The notes: a model not told the origin generated them from the letters alone. A stretch of DNA of 64,000 bases from Morinoia aosen (GCA_030386875.1 CM059568.1:26716120-26780119); one strand, 5' to 3'; counted from the first letter of the stretch, positions 42,777-53,470 are shown. A program made the numbers and translations.

Positions 42777-44136
42777 TTACATTACCACCGCGTAAACTTC
42801 CCGTGGCTCTACAATTTTTACTAAATGTGCTCCACCACACGCGAAACATCCTCTCCCATGAAACTGACCTCTCTGTGACTGACCTCTACCTCTACATTCG
42901 AAATGACCAACCACTGAACATGAGTTGCAAAACGGAAAACCTCGTTTTTTACCCGAAGTTTGACTGAAACTAGGACCTGAACTTGCCCAGAACTGGAACC
43001 ACTGTCTGTCCTCACGGCATTGCACTCCAAATACCCATTTGCTCGGTCTCCTACGGAACCACTAAATTGTGTGCTCTCCCACGAGGATTTCGCACCCAGG
43101 GCCTAGGACCTGCAATCCTGCGTGGTCCTACACGATTCCTACGGTGGGTTCCGAAATTCCCATGGAAAACTTCACTCTCCTGAAAGGAGTCCTGCGCTTC
43201 AACGCAGTCATCAAAACCATAAGATACACCAGCTACATAACTCTCACTGTCAGTTCGGACTGGGTACACAATGATTTTCTTGTTTTCAGCTTGACTCCTA
43301 ACAGCTACAATTAACCGTGCCAGTAGCTCTTCTGAGGAACCAATTTGACACTCGAAAACTTTCTTCGCAAAGGATTGATCCAACAAAGGACCCAAATTAG
43401 TTATAGCAAGACTGTACACAATGCTGTATGCTACAAATCTTTTGAGTTCTGCCTGCGTTGTGCAAGCTTGGTAGTAGGGATGACGTTGCCAACCCAACGT
43501 ATTTAAATTTAAAACATGATCAGACAGTTTACGTATTTTTGCAAAAACTGTTACTAATTGTGCTGCCAAGGCATCATTGCGGACCAGTTGGAGTTCATTT
43601 AAATCGCATGCAAGGGCGTGAAGCGACTTCTCACCCTTGCACACGTAAATGTCGTCCAAAATTTTTACAACCTCATCAAAGGTGTAATTTAGATCACTGT
43701 TAACTAACTTAGTCACTACAGAGTTGAAGTCACCCACTTGCTTATGGGCAGAACGCACAAGGAATTCCTTCTTTGCATTATCATTATTGACCTCTGGCAA
43801 CAGTGACATATAGGCCTTAAGATTCATAATATGCGTTGTCCATGTTTTATTCTCAAGGAACTCTGGATCCGCAAATCGCCTTCTCCCTCGGAAGCTGGGG
43901 ATTTCGGCACTCGACATTATGGTTCCTACTCTTGGAGGCATGTTTGCCACTATATCGCGAGCTAACTGAGTACTATCATTTTTATTCCTAGTGCTACTAG
44001 TGCTAGCACTAGCATTTGGGGTAGTCATTATCGAAACTTGAGTAGTAGGGACCGTAGGCTTACTTATTCTGCCACTCTTTGTTGTTGTGGGCTCTGTGCG
44101 AACGAACTCCGGTTCACTATCCAAGAAATCTGACAT
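42777..44136 (-). CDS. gag: Element C gag
   Basis: The protein begins MSDFLDSEPEFVRTEP and holds a capsid-like part (EFLENKTWTTHIMNLKAYMS, EKSLHALACDLNELQLVRND, LDQSFAKKVFECQIGSSEEL). It ends with an Arg/Gly-rich part followed by two zinc-knuckle-like clusters, CNSCSVVGHFEC and CFACGGAH. Element E carries the same order. Gag would form the particle. It is not closely like Gag of the best-known gypsy elements, but the layout is the same. Slightly broken near its end. Confidence 0.7.
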
Positions 44137-45058
44137 GGATCCTCCTACAGAACTATTTCAAGAATTTTCCTATTCACAATCAAAAATATGCAAAAATTAA
44201 TGTCGCACCTCGCAAAACAAAAGAGAAACCAAAACACATCTGAATTCAAATAATATACACAAAAAAATATCAACAATGTTGAACACAATCCTCACTGATC
44301 TTTAGAAAGGTAAAAAACTTCAAGCAATATAATCTCCAGACAACTTCTTGAGCTCTCCGGATGAACTTGGCAACACTCTAGTACCTTTAGACGACTTGAG
44401 AAAAAAAATCACATCAAACACCGACGTTTTTACTGTTTTACTTATTGGGGTAATTTGCTTATTGGGGTAAAAACATGAAGCCTAACCCCTTTTATCAAAA
44501 CTTGACAGCACCACAAAGACAGTATGCACTTACTTTGGCAATGAAACAAAAGGGTTTCGGTAATCTGCTAAACCAAGGGACTGCGTGACGCAGCAGTGCG
44601 TCTCGCCACGTACAATAGAAGACTGAACGTACTGGCAGGGACAGAGGCTTAGAGCCTTGAGTGTATACCCGCATTGCGGTAGAAAGAAAAAAAACTCGGG
44701 CAGCAAGGCTCTCCGGTACACACGCACTGAAGAAAAAAAAATATCAGGAGAACACTTAACTGCAATAAAAAGAGAGTCGTGCTGCTGTGTAAGACGCCAC
44801 TGGTGCGAAGTGCAGGGCAAAAATGCTCCGGGACACGATGGCTGGGAACGATGCTGAAGATGCTGAACGATCAATTAAAATGGTTTAAAATAGTGAATCT
44901 TTGATCGTCACAATTTAACCACTGCTACTGTTTATTTATTTTAAAATGACAGTTATTGTACGTAGTAATGTATCCACACTCAAGTTATTGTTCAACAAAT
45001 TGTTTTTACACTGATCACTCGTCGCTGGGGATGCGGCTATTGTCACTTCGAAGACAAT
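44137..45058 (-). other. Element C untranslated leader between leader ORF and gag
   Basis: About 920 bases with no recognisable protein. Open frames on both strands (for example 44530-44874) have no counterpart in element E. The donor-like site above lies here, and packaging signals would be expected here too. Confidence 0.4.
44528..44533 (-). promoter_or_regulatory. Candidate splice donor in the leader of element C
   Basis: On the minus strand TTTCATTGCCAAA is followed by GTAAGTGC. Element E has TTTCATAAA followed by GTGAGTTG at the matching place (57558-57563), between leader frame and gag. Gypsy-type elements splice from a 5' leader donor to an acceptor just ahead of env, so this is the likely donor for the MGN gene. 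The use itself is inferred. Confidence 0.4.
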
Positions 45059-45268
45059 TTAAATGTCTTCTCCTGCCTCATACACAAGAATTCTGGTGCG
45101 AAATGGTGACCCTATATTCAGCCAGAGCGTGAATTCGGTGTAAGCCTCTACCAACGCTTCCACTGGTATTTTGAAACCAAAGACAAAACTTGATGCTGTC
45201 GGTTGCCACAGTTGGTTATTGTTTTCGTTACACATTTGAGACTGTATAATGTTCCAATTACTGTACAA
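45059..45268 (-). CDS. Element C leader ORF, unknown conserved protein
   Basis: A small frame lies 80 bases after the 5' LTR and about 920 bases ahead of gag. The core reads NNQLWQPTASSFVFGFKIP, then EAYTEFTLWLNIGSP and RTRILVYEAGED. Element E encodes the same core at the same place (58089-58382), with about 27 of 52 residues identical and mostly conservative changes elsewhere, while the surrounding DNA is much more diverged. That pattern suggests a translated product. I recognise no family and see no signal peptide, zinc finger or membrane segment. Start codon is uncertain. Confidence 0.5.
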   Translation of the reverse strand: MYSNWNIIQSQMCNENNNQLWQPTASSFVFGFKIPVEALVEAYTEFTLWLNIGSPFRTRILVYEAGEDI

Positions 45269-45347
45269 TGTTCAGGACACTTGTTACCCTTTTAATTAAA
45301 TATACACGCGCACGTAAGTTCGGTTCACCACATACTGTTGCCACCAA

Positions 45348-45535
45348 TATGTGGGGCAAGTAAACACGATGGGAACTTGGCGGTAGAGTTTATTGGCCAG
45401 GTGGGTTGGCAGCAGGTACGAGTATGAATGAATGAGCGTCCCAGCCTCGACAAGTTCGGCTTATAAAGGTGCGCTCATGACACAGAACTCAAGAGGAACC
45501 AGACATAGATGGCAATAGTACATCGCTCGCGCACA
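45348..45535 (-). repeat. LTR of element C (5' LTR)
   Basis: 188 bp, near-identical to 27145-27332. It should hold the promoter of the element. TTGGTGGCAACAG adjoins it inward on the minus strand as the primer-binding site; element E has TTGGTGGCCGAG at the same place. Confidence 0.93.
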
Positions 45536-45917
45536 ATATAATGATGGTTGAAGAAATGAACAAATTTTTTGTAGTATTCTAATGATTACCAATCTTTATT
45601 AGTTACACCATTCCAAAGTACCTCAAAGTGTATGGAATAATACTTAAGAAAATGAATTCTCAGAATATGACTTTCGGGACAGAAATCTGTATTTTACTTA
45701 TTGCCGGAAAACTGTAAGTTTGTCGTGCAATCTAATAAGCGTATACACTGCTATTATCAAAATATCTGCTGCAACTTCATAGACATGAATAACGAAGATA
45801 ATCCTTTTGGTTCAGCATAAAATTAACCGATATTGACCCATTTTCTTCTTCGATAAAACCGCCGAAAGCTAGAAGTTTAACCCCCATGTCTCATTTAATG
45901 TACGAAACTAACTTTTA

Positions 45918-46270
45918 GTGCTCGCCGTGGCCGAGCGGTTGAGAACGTACCCATCCGTGAAGGTGTCAAGGGTTCGAACCCCGGCGCTGCGCGGCGATTT
46001 TCCCCGTTGGGTGAAAGGAAAACTCAAACACAATACCCCACTCTACCCAAATATCTGAAATGGATACCGGCTCGACAGGAGAGTAACCGTCCTGGTGCTA
46101 TAGTAATACGGCATTTGAAAAACCAATGTACAAGATGATATTTTTCATGCTGAATTGATTGGAATCAAATTTTTTCTAGATTGCTAGCACGAGAAGATCT
46201 TCCCATGATTAAGGATGACAACTCAATTTTGCATGGCTATCCTGTTGAGGAACGAAGACCAACCAACCAA
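45918..46270 (+). mobile_element. tRNA-derived SINE
   Basis: The head reads CTCGCCGTGGCCGAGCGGTT with a pol III A box (TGGCCGAGCGGTT, 45928-45940) and a B box GGTTCGAACCC at 45971-45981, correctly spaced. The acceptor stem does not pair, so it is not a working tRNA. A tRNA-unrelated body follows, and the sequence ends in ACCAACCAACCAA, a simple-repeat tail like those of insect SINEs. It lies between the two inverted copies of repeat F. Edges are approximate and no flanking duplication was found. Confidence 0.65.
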
Positions 46271-46799
46271 ATTTGTTGACCAACGAAGTAGTTGGTTACC
46301 TCTTTCCATCTGACATGAAGAATTTTAAATTTGCTCGCTGATGTACGGTGTAGAAAGAGTGTTTTCGTAATACAAAATTATTCATGCCGATAAGCAAATA
46401 AAGTGTCCTATTTGACAACATTAAAAAGTACATTATTATTAAATGTAACCACAATGGTTAAACCTTGTTCTACTTTGAAATCTTATGTAATCATATTTTC
46501 ATGTTTTTTTCATTAGGAGCAAATGCTCGATATTCTAAATATTGAACACTATTGTATTGAATTTATTGTATTGAATCATTACCTTAGAGTTCAATATTTA
46601 CATCAAACAAGTTCCAACTAACTGAAGTCGGTCATTCAGCAGTGCATGTGCAAGACTTGATCGCATATTGTTTGCATATAATTGCGAGTACTGTGCATAC
46701 GACACTCCGCAACCGCATATATGTAACCTCAAGCCGCATATTTTATGCGCGCATAATTTCATATGTGCTTGCATATATGCATGTGCATAATGGCACAGC
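46271..46799. repeat. AT-rich spacer with a GCATAT-rich block
   Basis: 46271-46620 shows nothing recognisable. From about 46640 to 46800 the sequence is a GCATAT/ATGCAT-rich block (GCATATATGCATGTGCATAA) ending in AATGGCACAGCTCT, the same end as the GCATAT blocks of repeat F at 26208 and 48018. It is probably another member of that family. Confidence 0.45.
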
Positions 46800-48031
46800 T
46801 CTATTCATATCTATGAAGTCACAGCAGATATTTTGACAATAACAGTGTATACCCTCATAATATAGTGTATGATAAATTTACAGTTTTCGGCAATAAGCAC
46901 AATACAGATTTCAATCCCGAAAGTCATATTCTGGGAATTCATTCTTGAAAGAATCATTCCTTACACTTTGCGGTACTTTAGGATGGCGTATATATAAGTA
47001 ATGGTAATCATTAGAATACTAAAAGAAATTTGTTCATTTCTCCATTCATCAACATACTATCCAGTACATCTGAAAATTTGAATGCAAAAATGAATAATTT
47101 TTTTTTAAGTAAATGTGCGAGGATCTCATAAACTTCCTCTAGGCTATCCCCTCATTCCGGACATCCCTCGAGTGCAAAACATTTGCATTAGGTTTTGAAC
47201 AACCGAATAGTGGAGGAATATTCAAATCAGCATATGATCACTATATGTCAATTGCAAATTTGATTGTCCTCATGTAATTCCAAGGAGCTAAATCATTATA
47301 ATGATGCAAATTATGGGAATTTGTGGTATATTCGGAATTCAAGGGATTACCTTATTGAGATTTTTCTCATTTTTTATTAACAAGCAGAGCACAACAACGA
47401 TATTTATTATTAATTCACTAAACGTATATGTTTCTGGAATTTATACAGTTGCATTTCCACAGTTCCACAGAAACTTCACAGTTGCATTTCCACCTTAACA
47501 CTTTGTACATATAGGGAGGCCTATGTGTAGAACAAAACAAGAAAACTATCACTAGGTGTACAAAAACTGTTACACCATGTGATTCTTAAAAACTTCAAAC
47601 TCCAATAAATTCAGTTCGGACACCTCAATTGTATTTTATTTATGAACCAAATATGACTGAAGAACAGGTCAAGAAGGAAACCTGGGGATCAGGTACTGAA
47701 CATAGCGCACCGGGTAAAACTTGAAATGTTGCTTTAACAACTGATAGTGTGTATGCGAGAGATCCCATCAATGTACAAAATTTCTGGTTCTAATAACCAA
47801 TTTTCAGTTTTACATTAAAAAATAAAATTACAACATTCGTATTACAGCATATATGCAATGAAATCGCGCATATGCAATGTGCATTTTGCATATTACATCT
47901 GTTATATTGCAAATGCAAAATTGCATATGTGATTTTGCATATGCACAAGATAATTCTTCGCATTGCATAAAACACTCTGCATATCTCTTGGCGTGCATTT
48001 ATGCAAGTTATGCAATGGCACAGCTCTATTA
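46800..48031. repeat. Second copy of repeat F, inverted, without the terminal 65 bp
   Basis: Read on the minus strand it matches 26200-27144 plus 45540-45784 along its whole length, for example TACCTGATCCCCAGG against TACCTGATGCCCAGG and TTACAGTTTTCGGC against GCCGGAAAACTGTAA in reverse. It spans the point where C inserted in the first copy and so shows the empty site. It ends at AGAGCTGTGCCATT on both sides rather than at the 65-bp ends of the first copy. Confidence 0.8.
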
Positions 48032-49525
48032 ATTACACTGCGTTATTTTTTATTTCAAACACTGTTAAAAATTGCGAAGGTAGGATTTTTCAGTTTAAAA
48101 ATTTGTTGACATGAAAATGCTATTACACTCGCTTTGCGTAGATATTGTACCTCATGGTAATCGCTCAGTTCGCATAAGATGAATTACAATAAAAATAATA
48201 GGGCTTTTTTCATTTATGCACTCCGATAGTAAAAATTTGAAATATTGATGAGAACCCAGTACAAGTAATTTAAATTAGGCAGCACTTGACCCACAAAAAA
48301 TGCAGCTTATTATGAGTGTACATGTATGAAAAAATTGATGTAAGATTTTTTCCATAGTAGTAACTGCATTGAAAATATTTGTTTCATGGATGACCTATAT
48401 GTACTGCATCATTAGAAAGTTAAAAATAACGCGTAAATGATGAAGCTGAATTTGAATGCCGGTGTTCACTCAGATTTAAGAACTTTCAGAAAAAATCAAA
48501 CAACTCCACTCCTTACTTCATAACTTCCACAGATTTTTTGTTACCTCAGATATTCACACAGAAAAAGTTCTGTCTTTTCGCTTCCTTAACAACACAAGAT
48601 CTAAATTTCCGCTCGTTGATTCGAGCACCAAAAATACAAGTCTTCATGTAAACTCATTTTTGATGTTAGCCATGTAAACTTGATGAATAAATTTCAACAG
48701 CAGGGATTTTAAAAATGAATACGGAAAGAAGGGAATCTAAAGATCCAAAGGCTGTGTTGACACTTTTTACACAGCTGAAAGCAGAAATATATTTTTTCAA
48801 CACGACCAGAAAATCAATTAAAATCGATCAATCAATGACGAATTTAGAGTAAGCTATAAACTTTATAAATTAAACGGTTAACCTCATTTCTGACCGGCTT
48901 ATCTGATATATAGCGATAGGTGGAGACCAATTCGCCTGCTGGTTGTCTCCATTGGCCTGCTGGTAATGGTTAGAAGGTTGAGCTTTAATCAACTGTGTTT
49001 TTACTTAACTCGACTGCGGAAGAAATGGATAAAGTCATTTTATGATATTTTACGCGCAGTTAATAAATGACAGCCATGTAAGTGTGCTCAGCTTCGATGA
49101 AATGGTACAGGATTGCTAATACTGTAAATTTCGCCAAACTGTTCATGTTTAACACTATCTCATATATTCTTCAGTAAAATTTATAGCTTGTAACTTTGAA
49201 ATGTTTCCCAACTCGAGCGCCAAAAAAATCAAAATGCTAACCACTGAATAAATACAGGCCAAAGAGTATCGCTTTGTCTTTAATTTCCTGTGTGGTGTCT
49301 AATACTTTTGTAACACTCTGAAGTGCAGAGTGTTACAATAAATATAAATACATTAAATTAAATACAATAAATGAAATCCATTGAATAATGCGCTCATTAA
49401 TTTTCTCAATAAACTCATTAATAATTTGAATATTGCACTCATTATTTTCGAAGAGTAGCACCTCTATTTTAACTGGAATTAGATATAAGTCAAAGTAATT
49501 CCATGTAATTGGACAGCATATAACA
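48032..49525. other. AT-rich intergenic DNA, nothing recognised
   Basis: No open frame with family motifs, no RNA gene and no paired repeat was found in these 1.5 kb. A minor local duplication (CCTGCTGGT twice within 30 bases near 48940) is the only visible structure. Confidence 0.5.
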
Positions 49526-50515
49526 CAGTTATTGTTCCAACCTAAAGAAGATAGTAAAAATAGCGTTCTATTATGATCGTCATTAATGAATCATGAGAAT
49601 GTAATGATGTGTCGTGACAAATCAAATCCCTCGATTGCGTAATAGTTGATCTCATTCTTGACATGTTCTTGTCGATTTCAATATAAAAACTTCAGGTTTC
49701 AATTGTTTGCAGCGGTTGTCGAGCTGCACGACGACGGATGTGAAATCATTGAGCGTGTGATGCTGCTTGCGTCCTCACATGCTCTGCTACATGCACAGCT
49801 GGTGTCATGGAGCAGGTTCATTGTGATGAAGTGCATTCAGAAATTGAACCAACTTGACTTAAAGCGCAATCCGAAAATAATATCACTGCTGCTGAAGTGA
49901 ATTTGTCCTGAGGAGAAAGAAAAAAATTTCGCGTAAATGCAGAAAAACTTACTCAATCTCTCATAGAGTGACGGTTGTATCACAGGGTCGCCCAAGCGAC
50001 CACGGGTTACGTGTCATTCAGAAAATATCGCATACAATAAATAATTCAGATCAATAATCAGATGCAGTTGCAACTACTACAATCAACCTCAGCTTCATTC
50101 TCTGCTCCACAGGACAAATTCACTTCAACAGCAGTGTTATTATTTTCGGATATTATTTTTTAGTCAAGTTGGTTCAATTTTTGAATGCATATCAGCACTA
50201 GGAGCCTGCTTCATGAGACCAGCTGTGCATGTAGCAGCGTATGTGGGGACGCAAGCAGCATCACACGCTCAACGATTTGACATCCTTCGTCGTGAAACTT
50301 GAAAAAATGCTGCAAACAAATGAAACCATAAGTTTTTATATTGAAAATCGGCAAGAACATCTCAAGAATGTGATCAACTATTACTCAATCGAGTGATCAA
50401 ATTTGTCATAACATTTCAAAGCATTGTGACTATTCGTTGATTGCTGATACAAATAGAACGTTGTTTTATCATCTCCGTAAGACTGTATAGGTCGAGACAA
50501 TAACGTTTATTCTTC
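49526..50515. repeat. Long inverted repeat, about 400-bp arms
   Basis: The left arm (about 49526-49922) and right arm (about 50096-50515) are diverged reverse complements. Anchors include GAAGTGAATTTGTCCTG against CAGGACAAATTCACTTC, ACTTGACT against AGTCAAGT, CATGCACAGCTGGT against ACCAGCTGTGCATG and GCGTTCTATT against AATAGAACG. The spacer is about 170 bp. A transcript across it would fold into a hairpin of roughly 400 bp with mismatches. The 84-codon open frame in the left arm (49646-49900) has no family motif. No terminal duplication was found. Confidence 0.8.
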
Positions 50516-51110
50516 ATGCTCTGTTAACGCTATTTCAAGCTTCATAGTTTGCAACATCTTCTCTCGATATGTAATATTGAGGAAATAACAATTCGAAATC
50601 TTCCAAAACTTAAGAAATTACGGACGAAATTTTATTTTTAGGTCGATGATACATGCATAGATGTTTTACCAATGAAAGAATGTGGAGTCTTTTGTTTGAA
50701 AGAATTTATTCCACGTACCTCAAAACAATGATCGCACACCCAAATTTCTCTCTAAGAATTCAGCATTTCTGAATCGGTGAGCCTCCAAAATTTTTTCGAA
50801 TTGTTATCTCAAATTGGCTTTACCAAATACTATTGAAGCTGAATTTTGTAACGCTATGTGAGTCGGATAGAGTTTTGTTCAAAACAGACTGTTGATTGCA
50901 ATTAATGATAAGGGCAATAAAAACATTTGACTCAACGTCGCACCTCCGTATTACATTCCAGTGATTTAGCTCATTCCAATGCGCTGTGTACATCTCACAC
51001 GGATTTTCAAAGCATTCAGTGTAATAACAAAGCATTATAATTGGAAATTGATTATCATTGACTAAATAAGTGAAGTAATAGTTACTGAATAAAAATGATT
51101 TGTGGTAGAT
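50516..51110. other. AT-rich intergenic DNA, nothing recognised
   Basis: No gene, RNA or repeat structure is seen. The segment ends at the ATAG duplication that flanks element E. Confidence 0.5.
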
Positions 51111-51114
51111 ATAG

Positions 51115-51294
51115 TGTACGGGCCAATGAAACGCTGGAGGTATTCTTGGGTGGAGGCTTTATTGGACCGAGACAGGTGAGGCACAGACGAAATACGAAGA
51201 TGATTGAGCATAGTCCGAATAGTGACAGCGCTTTATACAGACTGCGAGAGGCAGCAAGCAAGAGTAAACGCAAGCAAGAGTAAACGCTCGTATA
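51115..51294 (-). repeat. LTR of element E (3' LTR)
   Basis: 180 bp. On the minus strand it shows a TATA-like TATAAAGC and a polyadenylation signal in GTCCAATAAAGC, the same arrangement as in the LTR of C. A purine tract GAAAGGGGGGAGG adjoins it inward. Confidence 0.92.
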
Positions 51295-52811
51295 TTACCT
51301 CCCCCCTTTCAACAAAATAATCGGGCGAGAAAAAAAATTTTAAACTCAGACAAGTTAACCAAACTAAAAGAAAACTCAAAGAGAATTAATCATACCCGAA
51401 AATGAACTAGCATAAATACATGTTGTTTCATTCCTTCGTTCAAAATTAATTCGACAACCCTAGGTTAAATGTAGTACTATTACTTGACGCAAGTATTTTA
51501 AGTCGCCTCGCCTCTCATGCGTTTTAAAATTTAAGATTGGCAAATGAATTTGAATCAATTGAATAAAAATATACCATCCAAGAATTATTTGAATTATTTA
51601 TAACACTCGGCAACACAAGCAAAAACGAGGGCCGCTGAAGCGAACAAAAATAAAATGCCCTGTTCAAAGGTAAATGTAAACAACTCTGAACAACTGAAGG
51701 TAAACAACTCTAGCCTAGACAGACACATGGTTTAAGGACGTGCACTACAACTCATCACGAAATTAATTAATTAATTAATCGTCCAAACCGAGTTTGAAAA
51801 CACTGAGCAGAATTAGTTAATGCTAAATATATTTAAAAAATAATAAAACTCAAAATCATTTACGAACTCGAAACAAACAACTATAGAAATATAAACTCAA
51901 AACGCAAAAAACAATAATAACACGCTATTTACATTAGCACATTAATGACCTACATTAGCAATTACCACTCATTTTGTTACACTTAATCTTTGAAGTTTAG
52001 TTCACCAAAAAAATAAATTATTTAATTACATAATAAAATGACATAGTAAAATTCTAAAATCAAAAACTTAGAAACCACGTAACATTGCGAAACGCGGAAA
52101 ACGTTGTCACTCCACATACACGCAGTGAAAGATAAACACATTTTAAACTATTCCGTAAACTATTCCGGTTACACCAACTTACAACCATGGTTACACAAAA
52201 AGCGCAAAGAAAAACGATTAACAGCTGTTACTTAAAGAGCAACGAACAAAATGGCAAGTTGGTAATTAGCGAAACACCAGCTGCTACCACCGGTCAGCAT
52301 TAGCACCAACTTACCGTGCAACCAGAAAGTCAGCACGACGACAGACGAAGGGTTAAAAAACGCCATATTTTTTCTGAGTAAACACCAATGGTAAACCAAT
52401 TAAAAAAAATTCCCAACAATTCGAAAAAGAAAAAAATCCACAAAACACCATCCCACCACTCGCTTAAAATCGAATTCGTGGCACCGATACTTTTTAACAT
52501 AGACAAATTTATCGTTCTGCACATCGTCGCTGGACATTTGTAAAACTGCGCAACACGAATAATAAAAGCATACAATTATAATATTAGAAGATTAAAGGGG
52601 TGATTAATTCATCTTACTGCTAAAAAAAACACAACTGCATTCAATAATATTTCAACAATTTCAATAATCACTACGTGGGGAGAACTTTAATTTTCAATGC
52701 CGCACTGGATTTCAATTTTCAATTTTCAATTTTTATTTTTTTCAATTTTAAATTTCGAAATCACACTTCACACATTAATACTTTGCGGCCGAATGTTATG
52801 TTCAATGTTTG
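51295..52811 (-). other. Element E 3' non-coding region
   Basis: AT-rich, with no credible protein. It shares short blocks with the same region of C: TGCACGGTAAGT on the minus strand near 52314, CCATGGTTGTAAG near 52185 and a GAGGGC block near 51630. Confidence 0.4.
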
Positions 52812-53141
52812 TTACCCCTGCACCTCGGCCGGGTTGGTGACATTGTTGTATCTTGGCACCCTCAGTGTGACACGCCACAGCTGGAAATCGGCGTTCCGAT
52901 TGCGATCGGCGACAACCTCCAAGCTCTTTTTAACATAATAAACTATGCCAGCTAACGCCATTAGCGCCACTGCTAGTAACATCACCAGGATGTCGGACAC
53001 CGTGTCCGGCAGCAAATCCGTCCTGGACCGCGACTTCATCTCGTCTGCGTTAATTTTGTTAATTTCATCCATTACATCTTTGTTTTGTGATAGTGCTGAC
53101 ACCAACATGTCCATGTCGACCATTGATATCTTGTTCCCCAT
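52812..53141 (-). CDS. Element E small MGN-membrane protein in env position
   Basis: Started at the ATG at 53141, the product is 109 residues and begins MGNKIS, a myristoylation-type start shared with C. Shared blocks: (I/V)D(V/M)D-x-LV-x-ALS near the start, SRTDLLPD-x-V-(S/T)DI-x-VMLL in the middle, then one hydrophobic span ending IVYYVKKS. The C-terminal tails differ. An acceptor-like GATACGCAG ends at 53154, 12 bases ahead of the ATG. No signal peptide and no Cys-rich ectodomain are seen, so it is not a typical envelope. It is kept open although the polymerase region of E is gone. Confidence 0.6.
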   Translation of the reverse strand: MGNKISMVDMDMLVSALSQNKDVMDEINKINADEMKSRSRTDLLPDTVSDILVMLLAVALMALAGIVYYVKKSLEVVADRNRNADFQLWRVTLRVPRYNNVTNPAEVQG

Positions 53142-53386
53142 TGTCACTACGTCCTGCGTATCTTGCACAAGGAACAGAAACAGAAACGATTAGCATGACC
53201 AATAAAAATAATGAAATCTTACAAGTTGTTACGCAAGTTAAGCACGTGTTGCTCGACGGCCATCCAAATATTTAATTGAAAATTATGTTCAGACTCCCGT
53301 TTGGAGAATTTCCATTCACCGGATAAATTCAATTTATTTGCGCTGACGATAGAACATTCCAAACAACCATAAAAAGAGCAATTTAA

Positions 53387-53470
53387 ATTACGTCTTAGCG
53401 CCAAGACTGACTGTCTAGCGAGATGAACTGCAATATCAGCGTTTGCATTTAGCAAACGAGGAATTCGCTC
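53387..53470 (-). other. Conserved 28-residue segment, E copy
   Basis: On the minus strand this reads ERIPRLLNANADIAVH then LARQSVLALRRN, matching 29556-29639 of element C in frame and position. It lies between the integrase remnant and the MGN gene. Confidence 0.4.

Larger units (their letters stand above)
27145..45535 (-). mobile_element. Ty3/gypsy-like retrotransposon C with extra small genes (interrupted by D)
   Basis: Two 188-bp LTRs (27145-27332, 45348-45535) differ at about three positions and are flanked by ATAT duplications (27141-27144, 45536-45539). Genes run on the minus strand: a leader frame, gag, protease, RT, RNase H, integrase and, in the env position, a small MGN-membrane protein. 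The primer-binding region after the 5' LTR starts TTGGTGGCAACAG; a purine tract AAGGGGGGTG precedes the 3' LTR. Without D it is about 10 kb. It looks largely whole with a few breaks besides the insertion of D in RNase H. The near-identical LTRs make it young. Confidence 0.9.
26133..45850. mobile_element. Repeat F: TIR element of about 1.3 kb, split by element C
   Basis: The left end (26133-26195) and right end (45785-45850) are inverted copies of each other (AAGTGGGTCAATA and TATTGACCCATTT; TTAGTTATTCAT and ATGAATAACGAAG). Between them lies a GCATAT-rich block (26200-26400) and unique sequence. Element C, with its ATAT duplication, interrupts it at 27144/45540; without C the repeat is about 1.3 kb. 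The interior matches 46800-48031 in inverted orientation. No transposase frame is present, so it is a non-autonomous inverted-repeat element of unknown family. Confidence 0.7.

Noticed and set aside
44530-44874. 114-codon minus-strand frame in the leader of element C
   Set aside because: There is no counterpart in element E and no motif; the composition is like the untranslated leader.
45918-45995. Possible functional tRNA gene
   Set aside because: The A and B boxes are good, but the acceptor stem does not pair and a SINE body and tail follow.
49646-49900. 84-codon frame
   Set aside because: It lies in one arm of an inverted repeat, the other arm does not keep the frame, and no motif is seen.
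52330-52575. 81-codon hydrophobic frame in element E
   Set aside because: Its apparent membrane character comes from A/T-rich sequence; it is not conserved in C.
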